DNA from: Robbsia sp. KACC 23696
Lineage (GTDB): Bacteria > Pseudomonadota > Gammaproteobacteria > Burkholderiales > Burkholderiaceae
Assembly: GCF_039852015.1 (NCBI RefSeq)
Contig: NZ_CP156626.1
Coordinates: 620,001 to 684,000 of the forward strand
Length of the DNA stretch: 64,000 bases
Direction: 5' to 3'
Shown: piece by piece, positions 16,957 to 27,080 of the stretch
How the letters are laid out: every line of letters begins with the position of its first letter
Numbering within the stretch: the first letter of the stretch is position 1
Translations under genes and position numbers: made by a program
The notes under the pieces: generated by a model
Told to the model about the DNA's origin: nothing
What the model saw: the letters and a program-made list of their open reading frames with translations, nothing else
Databases searched by the model: none

Positions 16957-19779
16957 ATGGAGCGTCCCGATCCCGACGCGTTGTTGAGCCGCATTCAGCG
17001 AGAGGAAAGCCGTCGCCAACGAGGTCGCCTGAAGATTTTCTTCGGCGCCTCGGCCGGCGTCGGCAAGACCTACGCAATGCTGCTGGCCGCCCATCGGCGT
17101 CGCGAGGAGGGCGTCGACACCGTGGTGGGCGTCGTCGAGACACACGGGCGGCAGGAAACTCTGGCCTTGCTGGAGGACTTGGAGCGCTTGCCGCCCACCA
17201 CGTTCACGCAGCGCGGCAAGCGCCTGCCCGAGTTCGATCTGGACGGTGCGCTGGCGCGTGGGCCGGCCTTGCTGCTCGTCGATGAACTTGCACACTCGAA
17301 CGTTGCGGGGGCGCGGCACGCCAAGCGCTGGCAGGACGTTCAGGAGCTGCTGGACGCCGGCATCGACGTCTATACGACCGTCAACGTGCAGCATCTCGAA
17401 AGTCTGAACGACATTGTCGGCCAGATTACCGGCATCCGCGTCTGGGAGACGGTGCCGGATCGCATCTTCGATCTCGCCGATGAAGTGACCTTGGTCGATT
17501 TGCCGCCCGAGGAATTGTTGGACCGCTTGCGCGAAGGGAAGATCTATCTGCCGCAACAAGCCGAGCGCGCGATCAAGCACTTCTTTCGCAAGGGCAATCT
17601 GATTGCGCTGCGCGAGCTGTCGTTGCGCCGCACGGCCGACCGTGTGGACGCGCAGATGCGCGAGTATCGCGCGGACCAGTCCATCGAGCGGCTGTGGCGG
17701 GCACGGGAGCGGCTGATCGTCTGCGTGGGCGCGGGCGGTGGCAACGGGGCGCTGGTACGGACGGCGGCGCGCCTGGCGGCCAGCCTGAAGGCAGACTGGC
17801 TCGCGGTGCATGTCGACACGCCGACATTGCGGCGGCAATCCGATGCCATTCGCAAGCAGACCTTCGATACGTTGCGTCTCGCCGCCGAACTGGGCGCCGA
17901 GACGGTGACCTTGGACGGCAGCGACGCGGTGACGACCTTGGCGGCGTACGCCACGATGCGCAATGTCTCGAAATTGCTCGCGGGGAAGTCGCAGCGCGGG
18001 CGGTGGCGCCGTTTCCTGGCGCCGAGCTTCGTGGATCGATTGGCGGAGGCGGCGCCGCAGATCGAGCTTACCTTGCTGGCGCCGCATGCCACGGCGTCGC
18101 GCTATCCCCGCGACTGGCGTGCGATGCTGCTGGGCAGTCACACCGCCGATGCGCCACGATCCTCGTTGGCCGCCTATGGCAAGGCCAGCGGTATCGCGGC
18201 GGTCATTACCGCCTTGATCTTCACGGTGTCGTCGCAGATCGACCTCGCGAACCTGGTGATGTTGTATCTGTTGGGCGTCGTCTTTGCCGCCGTGCGACTC
18301 GGGCGCGGTCCGGGTGCCTATCTGTCGTGCCTCAGTGTCGTCGCTTTCGACTTCTTCTTCGTGCAACCGCGCTTCTCCTTCGCGATTGCCGATACGCAGT
18401 ATCTGCTGACGTTTGCCGTGATGTTGGCCACCTCCCTGACGGTCAGCAACCTGACGTCCAATCTGCGTCGGCAGGCGCGGGCCGCATCGTTGCGCGAGCG
18501 TCGCACGGCGGTGATGTATGCGATGACGCGGGAATTGGGCGCGGCCTTGACGGAGGCGCAGATCATCGAGATCGCAACACGCCACGTGAACGAGGTATTC
18601 GGCTCGCGGATCGCGATCCTGCTGCCGGACAGCGATGAAAAAATGCGGCAGAAAGTCAGCGCGCCGGATCCGGCCACGACGATTCCCGACGACAAGCTCG
18701 ATATCGACGTTGCGCAATGGGTCTACGATCGACAGCAGGCGGCGGGTGCGGGGACGAATACCTTGCCGTCGAGCGCGGCCTATTATCTGCCGTTGAAAGC
18801 GCCGATGCGTACGCGCGGTGCCATCGCCGTCTTGAGCGAGCGTCCCGGTGAATTCGCCGCCCCCGATCAACTTCGTCTGCTCGAAACCTTTGCCGCGCAG
18901 ATCGCGCTGGCCATCGAGCGTGTCCACTACGTCGATATCGCACAGGATGCCTTGGTGTCGATGGAATCCGAGCGACTGCGCAATTCACTGCTGGCGACGA
19001 TCTCGCATGATCTACGAACGCCATTGACGGCCATCGTGGGATCGGCCGCCGTGCTGACGGATCGGCTGTTGCAAACGCCGACGTCTATGCCAACGCCGGC
19101 ATTGGCCGCTGCATGCTCGGAGACGGTTCCCACTCGCGCAGTGCCGCATGTCGACGCGTATGCGCTGGCGCGGGGCATTCATATCGAGGCCGAGCACATG
19201 GTCCGTCTCGTTAATAACCTTCTCGATATGGCGCGCTTGCAGGGGGGCGGCGTGACGCTCGATCTGCAATGGGGCATGATCGAAGAAGCGGTGGGAGGGG
19301 CCTTGGCCGCGTGCCGAAGCGGACTGGCCGGACGGAGCGTCGATGTATCGATCCCAAGCGATCTGCCGATGGTGCGCTTCGATGCGGTGTTGATGGAACG
19401 TGTTCTCGTCAACCTGGTGGAGAACGCATGCAAATACGCGCGGGCCGACACACCGCTGTCGATCGTCGCAGCCGCCATTCACGACACGGCGCAGCGACGT
19501 ATTCGGGTCTCCCTCAACGATATCGGCCCTGGCCTGCCGGAAGGTAGCGAGGACAAGATTTTTGAGAAGTTCACCCGGGGGACGACGGAATCGGCTACGC
19601 CTGGGGTGGGCTTGGGCCTGGCGATTTGTCGGGCGATCATCGCGGCCCATGGCGGGCGTATCGGGGCACGAAATCGAAAGGACGCGAATGGCGTGACGGT
19701 GGGCGCGAGCTTCTGGTTCGATCTGCTTGCCAACGACACGCCACCGCGCCTGCCGGAAGAAGGAATCGACAGTGAATAA
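16957..19779 (+). CDS. kdpD: Sensor histidine kinase KdpD
   Basis: The 940-residue membrane kinase has the KdpD architecture: an N-terminal KdpD domain with Walker A (GASAGVGKT, residues 30-37), a universal-stress-like domain (about 245-370), four membrane helices (about 405-505), a GAF domain (about 530-660), a HisKA domain with His in ISHDLRTPL (about 688) and a C-terminal ATPase with N and G boxes (LVNLVENACKYA, GVGLGLAI). It senses K+ limitation and phosphorylates KdpE. About 25 extra residues rich in Pro and Ala sit between the two HisKA helices, longer than usual. An ATG and a GTG lie next to each other at 16957 and 16954; the ATG is preferred, with AGGA 6 nt upstream. Confidence 0.97.
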   Translation: MERPDPDALLSRIQREESRRQRGRLKIFFGASAGVGKTYAMLLAAHRRREEGVDTVVGVVETHGRQETLALLEDLERLPPTTFTQRGKRLPEFDLDGALARGPALLLVDELAHSNVAGARHAKRWQDVQELLDAGIDVYTTVNVQHLESLNDIVGQITGIRVWETVPDRIFDLADEVTLVDLPPEELLDRLREGKIYLPQQAERAIKHFFRKGNLIALRELSLRRTADRVDAQMREYRADQSIERLWRARERLIVCVGAGGGNGALVRTAARLAASLKADWLAVHVDTPTLRRQSDAIRKQTFDTLRLAAELGAETVTLDGSDAVTTLAAYATMRNVSKLLAGKSQRGRWRRFLAPSFVDRLAEAAPQIELTLLAPHATASRYPRDWRAMLLGSHTADAPRSSLAAYGKASGIAAVITALIFTVSSQIDLANLVMLYLLGVVFAAVRLGRGPGAYLSCLSVVAFDFFFVQPRFSFAIADTQYLLTFAVMLATSLTVSNLTSNLRRQARAASLRERRTAVMYAMTRELGAALTEAQIIEIATRHVNEVFGSRIAILLPDSDEKMRQKVSAPDPATTIPDDKLDIDVAQWVYDRQQAAGAGTNTLPSSAAYYLPLKAPMRTRGAIAVLSERPGEFAAPDQLRLLETFAAQIALAIERVHYVDIAQDALVSMESERLRNSLLATISHDLRTPLTAIVGSAAVLTDRLLQTPTSMPTPALAAACSETVPTRAVPHVDAYALARGIHIEAEHMVRLVNNLLDMARLQGGGVTLDLQWGMIEEAVGGALAACRSGLAGRSVDVSIPSDLPMVRFDAVLMERVLVNLVENACKYARADTPLSIVAAAIHDTAQRRIRVSLNDIGPGLPEGSEDKIFEKFTRGTTESATPGVGLGLAICRAIIAAHGGRIGARNRKDANGVTVGASFWFDLLANDTPPRLPEEGIDSE

Positions 19780-20479
19780 ACTGACTCTTTCCATCCTGCT
19801 GATCGAGGATGAGAAGCACATTCGCCGTTTTGTTCGTACGGAGCTGGAGTCGCGCGACATGAGCGTGCATGAGGCCGGTACGGGCAAGGAAGGACTCATC
19901 GCCGCGCAAACACGTCGTCCGGATCTGTTGATCGTCGATCTCGGGCTGCCCGATATGGACGGCCTCGATGTCATCCGTCAGGTGCGTGCGTGGAGCGATA
20001 TGCCGTTGATCGTTCTCTCCGCGCGTAGTCGGGAAGACGAAAAAATAGCGGCGTTCGAAGCCGGCGCCGATGACTACCTGACCAAGCCGTTCGGTACCGG
20101 CGAACTGATCGCCCGCATTCACGCGTTGCTTTGGCGCACGCATCGTCACGCCGAAGCGCGCACGAACGAGGTCCGTTTCGGTGATATCCGCGTCGATTTG
20201 AACGATCGACGCGTCACCTTGGCGGACGAACCCGTTCGTTTGACGCCGGTCGAATTCAGATTGCTTGCGATGCTGATTCGGAATGCGGGCCGGGTCTTGA
20301 CGCATCAGCAGTTGCTGACCGAGGTCTGGGGGCCATCCCATGCGCGAGACACGCAATACCTCCGTGTCTATATGGGGAATTTGCGGCACAAGCTGGAACG
20401 CGATCCTGCACAGCCGATCCATTTCGTGACCGAGACCGGGGTCGGTTACCGGCTCGTCGGATTGCAGCCGCGCGAATAG
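19772..20479 (+). CDS. kdpE: Response regulator KdpE
   Basis: This 235-residue OmpR-family regulator has a receiver domain with acidic pocket LIEDE, the phospho-acceptor Asp in LLIVDLGLPDMDG, and Lys in LTKPFGTGEL, followed by a winged-helix DNA-binding domain (about 135-232). It starts with GTG at 19772, overlapping the kdpD stop by 8 bp, with AAGGA 8 nt upstream. Phosphorylated KdpE activates kdpFABC at low K+. Confidence 0.97.
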   Translation: MNKLTLSILLIEDEKHIRRFVRTELESRDMSVHEAGTGKEGLIAAQTRRPDLLIVDLGLPDMDGLDVIRQVRAWSDMPLIVLSARSREDEKIAAFEAGADDYLTKPFGTGELIARIHALLWRTHRHAEARTNEVRFGDIRVDLNDRRVTLADEPVRLTPVEFRLLAMLIRNAGRVLTHQQLLTEVWGPSHARDTQYLRVYMGNLRHKLERDPAQPIHFVTETGVGYRLVGLQPRE

Positions 20480-20531
20480 GGGGCGGTGGCCGTGGAAGGC
20501 CGCCCGTGGCGTATCGCGCCGCGGCTCACCA

Positions 20532-20568
20532 CCACGGACGGCGTCGATGTCGACCCGTACGTCCGTGG
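20532..20568. terminator. Bidirectional hairpin between kdpE and a convergent lactonase gene
   Basis: A perfect 9-bp inverted repeat, CCACGGACG at 20532-20540 and CGTCCGTGG at 20560-20568, lies in the 100-bp gap between convergent genes. There is no T-run, so it is a candidate terminator or transcript-end stabiliser rather than a proven one. Confidence 0.5.
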
Positions 20569-20579
20569 CGGGAGCGCAC

Positions 20580-21710
20580 TTACTTTGCGTCGGTGGTTGA
20601 CGCTGCGTCCGAGTAATGCACGACTTCGATCCAGTTCGGACCGTCGCCGGTTGCATAGCGTCCGACCTTCGTCAGTTGACCGCTGGGTTGAATGCGGTAC
20701 GTGCTGACATGCCCCGACTTCTCACCCGCCGACAACAGGAACTTGCCCGACGGATCGATGTTGAACCCACGCGTCTGCGTTTCCGTCGCCCAGGTACCGA
20801 TGCGCGTCAGCTTGCCCGTCTTCTTGTCGACACGGAATCCGCCGAGCGTGCTGCTGCGGCGCTCCGAGGTGTACAGATAGCGGCCATCAGGCGTCAGATG
20901 CAGATCGCTGCCCCATGGCACCTGCGTACCAAAATCAGCCGGCAGCGCGGAGACGGTTTGAATTTCGCTGACGCTGCCTTGTTCCGCGTCATACGCCAGC
21001 ACATGCACCTTTGCGTCCAACTCGTCGATCACGTAGACGAAGCGATGATCGGGCGAGAAGCGGAAGAAACGGGGGCCCGATTTCGGCACGCCGGCGAAGG
21101 CGTCCGTTTCGTTGCCCAAAGTGCCGTTGGTCGGATCGAAGCTGAAGCGCTTCCACTTATCCTCGCCCAGCACCGCACCGAATACATAGCGATTGTCCGG
21201 CGACGGCACGATCGAGTGCGCCATCGGGCCAGTCGGGATGCTTTGCTGGGGGGCGCCCACCAGGCCGCCTCGGCCAATGGGGTTGACGCTGAATTGATTG
21301 CCGCCGTACGACGCCGAGAAAAGGAATTTTCCGGTTACGTCCGTCGACAGGTAAGCCATGCTTGCGGCCAGCGGTGCGGTGCCGAGATCGCTCAACTTCC
21401 CGTTAGCCGGATCGATGGCGAACGTGGCGACACGGTAGGGGACGCTTCGCACACCCACGTAGAGACGCGACTTGTCCGGCGAAACGGCCATCGGCATGGC
21501 GACGCCGCCGACCGTCTGCGTTTCGATGGACGTCAATACGCCGCTCTTTTCGTTCAATGCGAAGACGGACACATCGTGGCTATCTTCATTCGAGACATAC
21601 ACGTAAGTGGAGGCCAGTGCCGCATGCGAAGAGGCAGCGAAGAGGGCCGCGAATCCCAGGCTGGCGGTGGCGCAGGCTTTTGCAAGGCCCGTGAAGCGTG
21701 TATTTTTCAT
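20580..21710 (-). CDS. Exported lactonase-family seven-bladed beta-propeller (6-phosphogluconolactonase-like)
   Basis: The 376-residue product starts with a signal peptide (hydrophobic stretch to about residue 33, AASSHA) and continues with seven repeats of the Pgl/lactonase propeller, each ending in patterns such as SPDKSRLYV, SPDNRYVFG, SPDHRFVYV, TPDGRYLYT and DPSGKFLLS. Cytoplasmic Pgl hydrolyses 6-phosphogluconolactone; the signal peptide puts this protein in the periplasm or outside, so a different lactone or muconate-like substrate is likely. It is a single gene, convergent with kdpE. Confidence 0.85.
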   Translation of the reverse strand: MKNTRFTGLAKACATASLGFAALFAASSHAALASTYVYVSNEDSHDVSVFALNEKSGVLTSIETQTVGGVAMPMAVSPDKSRLYVGVRSVPYRVATFAIDPANGKLSDLGTAPLAASMAYLSTDVTGKFLFSASYGGNQFSVNPIGRGGLVGAPQQSIPTGPMAHSIVPSPDNRYVFGAVLGEDKWKRFSFDPTNGTLGNETDAFAGVPKSGPRFFRFSPDHRFVYVIDELDAKVHVLAYDAEQGSVSEIQTVSALPADFGTQVPWGSDLHLTPDGRYLYTSERRSSTLGGFRVDKKTGKLTRIGTWATETQTRGFNIDPSGKFLLSAGEKSGHVSTYRIQPSGQLTKVGRYATGDGPNWIEVVHYSDAASTTDAK

Positions 21711-21897
21711 AAGGTCTGGATAATTTATATAGAAAAGAAACTAGGGCATCCCCTAGACGTATTCCCATTCCCGTCTTTGCCAAGAATGTGCACGCATGTT
21801 TGCGGGCTGCACTCTGGCGTGCGCGAGCAAGTCAGAGTGTAGACGCATAAGGACGCATGCGCTCGATACGCGTCCGAGCGGAGGCGGTGAAGAGCCG

Positions 21898-23427
21898 TTA
21901 TACCTTGAATGCCGAGACCGTCACCGACAACCGTTCTGCTTGATCCGCAAGCGAGCCGGCGGCCGCGGCAGCTTCTTCGACCAGTGCTGCATTCTGCTGC
22001 GTCACCTGGTCCATCTGCGTCACGGCCTGATTGACCTGCTCGATGCCCGCATGTTGTTCCTGCGAGGCAGCGGAGATGCCCGACATGATCTCCGTCACAT
22101 GACCTACCGCCTTGACGATATTGCTCATCGTCTCGCCAGCGGCGCTGACCTGTTGCGATCCATCACGCACCTGCGACACCGACGCGGCGATCAATGTCTT
22201 GATTTCCTTCGCGGCGCTCGAGCTTCGTTGCGCCAGCGAACGCACTTCCGATGCGACGACGGCAAAGCCCCGACCTTCTTCCCCGGCACGCGCCGCTTCC
22301 ACCGCCGCATTGAGGGCGAGGATGTTGGTCTGGAAGGCAATGCTTTCGATTGTGCCGGTGATCTCCGTCATCCGGTCGGAGCTCGCCGAAATCGCGCTCA
22401 TCGTGTCCACCACGCGCGCGACCGCAACGCCGCCGCTTTCGGCGGTGGACGATGCGTTGGCGGCGAGGGTGCTGGCCTTCTGCGCATTCTCGGAATTCTG
22501 TTTTACCGTGGCCGTCAATTGCTCCATGCTGGCAGCGGTTTCCTGCAACGATGCCGCTTGCTCCTCGGTACGGGAAGACAAATCGGCATTGCCGGCGGCA
22601 ATCTGCGTGGTGCCTGCCGTTACCGCTTCGGAACCGGTGCGGATGCGAGTGATGATGTCGACCAGCGATGCCTGCATCACGGCGATTGAGGCCACCAGGC
22701 TCGAGTCGTCGCGATCGCGCAGCACGATCTTCTCGGTCAGATCGCCGGTCGCGATGCGTCGCGTCACCGCGGCGGCATACGCGGGTTCACCGCCCAGCGT
22801 ACCGACGACGTTGCGAATGATCTGCCACGACATTGCGCCGATGACGACGGTGGCAATGGTGATCAAGCCGATCAACAGCCAGGCGGTGCGCCAGAAGGTG
22901 GCATCGATGTCTCCGACGAAGATGCCCGTCCCGATCCACCAATCCCACGGCGCGAAGGCAACCAGGCCGTTCAACTTGCCGACCAACTGACCGGTGCCGG
23001 GGTCCTTGGCCAGCACCAGCGTGATCGGCATGTGATCATGCGCCAGCTGTTCGCGGAAAACATCGCCATCGGGGCGCCCGTCCAAGGCCTTGCCGGCATT
23101 GTTCTTTCCGATGATGGCCTGATTCCAGTGGATCAGCGTGATGCCCTCTGGGGTACGTGCCCAGAAGAAGCTCTTGGCCGAATAATTCAGCTTGCCCAGC
23201 GCGGTCTTTGTCGCATCTTGTGCCTGCTCGCGAGTGAGCTTGCCGGCAACTTCCTGCTCGTGATAATCGCTCGCGAGATGCTCTGCCATCTGAAGGAGAT
23301 TTGCAATCTGCGCTTTACGCTCGCCATACATGGCCTGACGGAGGCTGAAGAGGCCGTAGCCGCCGACCGCGAACAATGCCACGAGGGCCGCGGTGACGAG
23401 AATGATTAGACGCGTGGATACTTTCAT
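21898..23427 (-). CDS. Methyl-accepting chemotaxis protein with Cache sensor
   Basis: The 509-residue chemoreceptor has a membrane helix (8-28), a periplasmic single-Cache domain of the sCache_2 type (about 35-185, with [10 protein letters not shown] and [12 protein letters not shown]), a second helix (188-210), a HAMP domain (about 212-265) and a long cytoplasmic coiled-coil signalling domain with the conserved hairpin tip ([20 protein letters not shown]). No C-terminal CheR-binding pentapeptide is present. The ligand is probably a small carboxylate, as for many sCache_2 receptors; this is inference. It is a lone gene. Confidence 0.95.
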   Translation of the reverse strand: MKVSTRLIILVTAALVALFAVGGYGLFSLRQAMYGERKAQIANLLQMAEHLASDYHEQEVAGKLTREQAQDATKTALGKLNYSAKSFFWARTPEGITLIHWNQAIIGKNNAGKALDGRPDGDVFREQLAHDHMPITLVLAKDPGTGQLVGKLNGLVAFAPWDWWIGTGIFVGDIDATFWRTAWLLIGLITIATVVIGAMSWQIIRNVVGTLGGEPAYAAAVTRRIATGDLTEKIVLRDRDDSSLVASIAVMQASLVDIITRIRTGSEAVTAGTTQIAAGNADLSSRTEEQAASLQETAASMEQLTATVKQNSENAQKASTLAANASSTAESGGVAVARVVDTMSAISASSDRMTEITGTIESIAFQTNILALNAAVEAARAGEEGRGFAVVASEVRSLAQRSSSAAKEIKTLIAASVSQVRDGSQQVSAAGETMSNIVKAVGHVTEIMSGISAASQEQHAGIEQVNQAVTQMDQVTQQNAALVEEAAAAAGSLADQAERLSVTVSAFKV

Positions 23428-23827
23428 GCGGATTTCACTACCTCACTAAAGTGAATGGACTGACAAGTTAACGGCATCGAAATCCATTACTGAATGTTTT
23501 TGTAAGGAAGATTTTAATAATCCGGCTACCTCGCGGTTTTTGCCTTGGGATTTAAATAGCATCAGGAGGCATATCATCATTCGTCGCGCGGATAAGTGGT
23601 GATCGTTTGCCAGGGGAATATTTTCAAGATACTGATTTATCGCAAAAAGATCCGCGACAGGGCGATGGTCTTCCGCTGGAGCGTCATGACGCCGTGATAT
23701 TGGTGTGACAAGCTTTTTGCATGGCAGACGCGAGCCTGTGTTTATTCCCAGTTATGCGTATGCCGGCGACATGCCGTGCGCGCTTGCATCGTGCAGCAGG
23801 GATCGCCTAATTCAAGGAGGAAACTGC
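23428..23827. other. Intergenic region between chemoreceptor and porin
   Basis: The 400-bp divergent region holds the promoters of the chemoreceptor (minus) and the porin (plus). On the minus strand GCCGTTAA at 23468-23475 resembles the -10 element of flagellar sigma-28 promoters (GCCGATAA), 41 bp before the chemoreceptor start, but the matching -35 element is poor. Otherwise I see AT-rich stretches and no gene. Confidence 0.4.
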
Positions 23828-25003
23828 GTGAAAAGAACCGGTTTGATGGCGGCCCTGGCCGTCTCGGCAGCGACATTTTCGGGAATGGCACAGGCGCAAA
23901 GCAGCGTGACGCTGTATGGATTAATCGACGTCGGCCTCGATTATTCAAGCGATGAGCGCACCACCGCGGGCGGATCCGGCGGGCGCTCCTTTTTCTTGCA
24001 AAGCGGCAATATCAATCCCAGCCGATGGGGTCTGCGCGGCAGCGAGGATCTCGGCGACGGGTTGTCGGCCATTTTCACGTTGGAAAATGGCTTCAATGTC
24101 GGTACCGGGCAATTTTCCAACGGCAGCGACGAATTCGGGCGGCAGGCTTTTGTGGGATTGCGCAGCGAGCGCTTCGGTCAGGTTACGCTAGGCCGTCAAT
24201 ATGATGCGGTATCGACTTTTGTCGCACCGATGTCGGCAGCTGGAAGCTTCGCGGGCAATCTGGCCTCCCACCCGTTCGACTCCGACAATATGGCGAGCAG
24301 CACGCGGATGAATAATGCCGTGATGCTGCGATCCGCCGACTTCCATGGATTCCAGTTCGGTGGCGGCTATGCGTTCAGCAATACCGCGTCGGGCTTCCGT
24401 CAGAACAACGCCTTTACGTTCGGGGGCCAATACGTTTATGCCGGGCTGTCCGTTGCCGCGGCGTTCTTTCAGGCGAACCAGCCGGGCGGCCTCGCTTCCG
24501 GGAATACGTCCGGCGCGCTCAGCAGCAGCGATGTCGATGCGCCGTTGCTGGGGCAGCGGCAACGTATCTACGCAGGTGGAATTGCGTACGCGTTCGAGAA
24601 GGCAAAGATCGGTTTCGTTGCCAGCCGGACGTCGATCGACGGACCGACCGAGATCAATTCGGGCGGCAGCTATGCGGCGTTCACCGGAAACTTCATGACG
24701 CTCTACAACTACGAGCTGAATGGACGGTATGCACTGACGCCGGCGTTATCGCTCGGCGGGGCCGTGGATTACACGCAAGGCCACTATGTCCAACCGGGGC
24801 AATCCCAGCATCCGAAGTGGGTACAGGGGACGGTGCAGGTCGACTATGCGTTGAGCCAGCGTACGGACGTTTATCTGGAAGGCACCTACCAGCATGTGAG
24901 CAGTGCGAGCGGCCTGCTGGGTGAGGCGTCGATCTATCACTTCACCCCGTCGAACTCGAACCGTCAGGCGATCGTATCGATCGGCATGCGCACGCGGTTC
25001 TGA
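23828..25003 (+). CDS. Outer-membrane trimeric porin (Gram-negative porin, Burkholderia type)
   Basis: The 391-residue precursor starts with GTG at 23828 after an excellent AAGGAGG site. A signal peptide ends at AQA (about residue 22), and the mature protein begins QSSVTLYGLIDVGLDY, the usual opening strand of beta-proteobacterial porins. Further family segments are SRWGLRGSEDLG, GRQAFVGL and the C-terminal MRTRF, whose final Phe serves the outer-membrane assembly machinery. It allows diffusion of small hydrophilic solutes. The length fits a 16-stranded barrel. Confidence 0.95.
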   Translation: MKRTGLMAALAVSAATFSGMAQAQSSVTLYGLIDVGLDYSSDERTTAGGSGGRSFFLQSGNINPSRWGLRGSEDLGDGLSAIFTLENGFNVGTGQFSNGSDEFGRQAFVGLRSERFGQVTLGRQYDAVSTFVAPMSAAGSFAGNLASHPFDSDNMASSTRMNNAVMLRSADFHGFQFGGGYAFSNTASGFRQNNAFTFGGQYVYAGLSVAAAFFQANQPGGLASGNTSGALSSSDVDAPLLGQRQRIYAGGIAYAFEKAKIGFVASRTSIDGPTEINSGGSYAAFTGNFMTLYNYELNGRYALTPALSLGGAVDYTQGHYVQPGQSQHPKWVQGTVQVDYALSQRTDVYLEGTYQHVSSASGLLGEASIYHFTPSNSNRQAIVSIGMRTRF

Positions 25004-25042
25004 TGCGCCGACGTGCCGGCGGGGCGTACGACGCCTTGGATG

Positions 25043-25063
25043 AGCGCGCCATGCCGCGCTTTT
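25043..25063. terminator. Short hairpin between porin and GST genes
   Basis: AGCGCG (25043-25048) and CGCGCT (25055-25060) form a 6-bp stem with a 6-nt loop, followed by TTT on the plus strand, in the gap between convergent genes. This is a weak intrinsic-terminator candidate for the porin transcript. Confidence 0.45.
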
Positions 25064-25685
25064 ACGGTAGACCGTTTTTGCAATGCGCCGCAAATCCCGG
25101 GGACTCGGCCAGGCGCGCGAAATAGTCCGATACGGCTGGCAGGGCCGGACGGTCGAATGGCGTGCCGAACCAGCGGTTCACCGACAAGCCGATCGGAATA
25201 TCGGCGAGGCTGAACGCGCTGCCGGCGACGAAGCCGCGCGTTTGTACCAGCTGTTTTTCAAGAATTCCCATGAAGTGCGTCCAACTGGCGATGGAGGCGG
25301 CGATTTGATCGGCCGCCGTATGCGCCGGGGATTGCCGCACCAGTCCGAGAAATGCGTAACTCCAGGCGCGATTCAAGTCGCTCGCCTGCCAATCGATCCA
25401 TTGATCGACCCGGGCGCGTGCTTCGGGCGCCAGGGGATAAAGCGACTGGTCGCCGTATCGCGATGCCAGATAACGGATGATCGTGTTCGATTCCCACAGC
25501 ACGAAGTCACCGTCCCGGATGACCGGCACGAGCGCATTCGGGTTCAAAGTAAGGAATTCCGCCGTATCGGTCGGGCGAAATCCCGAGCCCCAATCCTCCC
25601 GCTCGTAGGGAAGCTGCAGGGCTTCGCACGCCCAAAGCACTTTTCGAACATTGATCGAGGAGGCCTTTCCGAGGATCTTGAGCAT
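25062..25685 (-). CDS. Glutathione S-transferase family protein
   Basis: The 207-residue protein has an N-terminal thioredoxin-like domain (1-78), with Ser in [10 protein letters not shown] as probable catalytic residue, the cis-Pro in NALVPVIRD and the glutathione-binding [10 protein letters not shown]. An all-helical C-terminal domain (88-205) contains the family motif FSLADIPIG. Such proteins conjugate or reduce electrophiles using glutathione. There is no co-transcribed neighbour to indicate a substrate. Confidence 0.9.
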   Translation of the reverse strand: MLKILGKASSINVRKVLWACEALQLPYEREDWGSGFRPTDTAEFLTLNPNALVPVIRDGDFVLWESNTIIRYLASRYGDQSLYPLAPEARARVDQWIDWQASDLNRAWSYAFLGLVRQSPAHTAADQIAASIASWTHFMGILEKQLVQTRGFVAGSAFSLADIPIGLSVNRWFGTPFDRPALPAVSDYFARLAESPGFAAHCKNGLP

Positions 25686-25919
25686 GGGTCGACACGGCTT
25701 GATAGAACGTTATCGGGGCGACGGTGGTAGCGGATCGAACGCGTCGAACCCGACCAGCGTAATCGCGACCATACACCTTTTTATGAGAAAGCAGCACAGA
25801 CGTCGATGGGCCCATCTCACGTCTTCCTTCCATGCTTATCTCAATTTGTCAGTTCCGTTAGCCGTTCAAATGGATAAGACTGGTGGCGCTTCGATACACA
25901 CACTCTCGAGGAGTCGAGC

Positions 25920-26873
25920 ATGTCTCAAGTCGCCGCAACCGCGTCACCCGATTCCGCCATCGATGTCGGATTTTCTGGACTACGCATTCGGCGCGTAGCG
26001 GGCCATATCGGAGGAGAAGTACTCGACTTCAGATTGAGCCCGGATCTGAAGGCAGACGCGGTGGAAGTGCTTCATGCTGCGCTGGTCAGACACAAGGTCT
26101 TGTTCTTCCGCCGACAAGGCCATCTTGACGATGGGGCGCATCAAGCGCTTGGCGCGCTATTCGGCGAGGTCGTCGCGCACCCTACGGTCCCCTCGCCAGA
26201 GGGCACGAAGCTCTTCGAGCTCAACGCGGAGAAGGGAGGCGGGCGAGCCGACTCCTGGCACACGGATGTGACCTTTGTGCCGGCGTTCCCGAAGCTCTGC
26301 ATTTTGCGGGCCGTGACCATTCCGGCATTTGGTGGGGATACGGTCTGGGCAAATACGGCGCTTGCCTATGAGCGGCTTCCCGATCACCTGAAGCAACTTG
26401 CGGAGCGCTTGTGGGCCTTGCATTCCAATGACTACGATTACGGCGCGGAGCGGCTGGAGGATGCCGATGCGTCGACGTCCCGGCAACGTCTGTCCCATCA
26501 TCAGCAGGTTTTCGTCTCGCGGCTTCACGAAGCAGAGCAGCCGTTGGTCCATGTGCATCCGGTTTCTGGCGAAAAGGCCTTGTTGCTCGGGCACTTCATC
26601 AAACGGATCCTCGGTCTTTCGACAACGGAGTCGGCCCGTCTGTTCGAACTGTTTCAAAGCCGCGTCATCCGGCCGGAAAACACGGTCCGCTGGCAATGGC
26701 AGCAGGACGATGTCGCTATATGGGATAACCGGGCAACGCAACACTATGCGGTGAACGACTATGGTTCGCAGCCGCGACTGGTGCGCCGCGTGGCGGTACA
26801 GGGCGTGCCCGCCGTATCGGTTGACGGACAGCATGCGCGCGATGCGACGCCCGAGGCGCAACGCGCGGCTTAG
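25920..26873 (+). CDS. TauD/TfdA-family Fe(II)/2-oxoglutarate dioxygenase
   Basis: The 317-residue enzyme has the 2-His-1-Asp iron site: His and Asp in SWHTDVTFVP and the distal His in HVHPVSGEKALL or in the ATQHYAVNDYG segment, with the 2-oxoglutarate-binding Arg in PRLVRRVAV. Members use 2-oxoglutarate and oxygen to hydroxylate sulfonates (taurine), alkyl sulfates or phenoxyacetates. No sulfonate transporter genes are adjacent, so the substrate is open. The ATG at 25920 follows GAGGAG by 6 nt. Confidence 0.9.
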   Translation: MSQVAATASPDSAIDVGFSGLRIRRVAGHIGGEVLDFRLSPDLKADAVEVLHAALVRHKVLFFRRQGHLDDGAHQALGALFGEVVAHPTVPSPEGTKLFELNAEKGGGRADSWHTDVTFVPAFPKLCILRAVTIPAFGGDTVWANTALAYERLPDHLKQLAERLWALHSNDYDYGAERLEDADASTSRQRLSHHQQVFVSRLHEAEQPLVHVHPVSGEKALLLGHFIKRILGLSTTESARLFELFQSRVIRPENTVRWQWQQDDVAIWDNRATQHYAVNDYGSQPRLVRRVAVQGVPAVSVDGQHARDATPEAQRAA

Positions 26874-27080
26874 GGAGGCACGATTATCACCACGCGGCGT
26901 CAATGTCCGGCCTTCCACTGCTTGGTATGATGCGGATGTTGCGCCACGCGCTCGGCGATCGCGTGATACGCGTATCCCTAAGCAGTCGCGCCATTGCGCA
27001 TGCGGTTGCGCATGCGCGCCGCTTTCGCATAAGTGGCTGATGCGCCGCGTGTTGACGGCCTATTATGAGAAATCCCTTTC

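Noticed and set aside
16735-18927. Open frame of 730 codons antisense to kdpD
   Set aside because: Its translation is dominated by Arg, Gln and Gly with no domain, and it lies wholly opposite the conserved kdpC/kdpD sequence; it is a codon-bias shadow.
23468-23475. Sigma-28 promoter for the chemoreceptor
   Set aside because: The -10-like element matches well but the expected -35 matches at only about half the positions, so I leave it as a remark.
26993-27017. Direct repeat TTGCGCATGCG in two adjacent copies
   Set aside because: Only two short copies in a GC-rich intergenic region; no sign of a CRISPR, iteron array or integration site.
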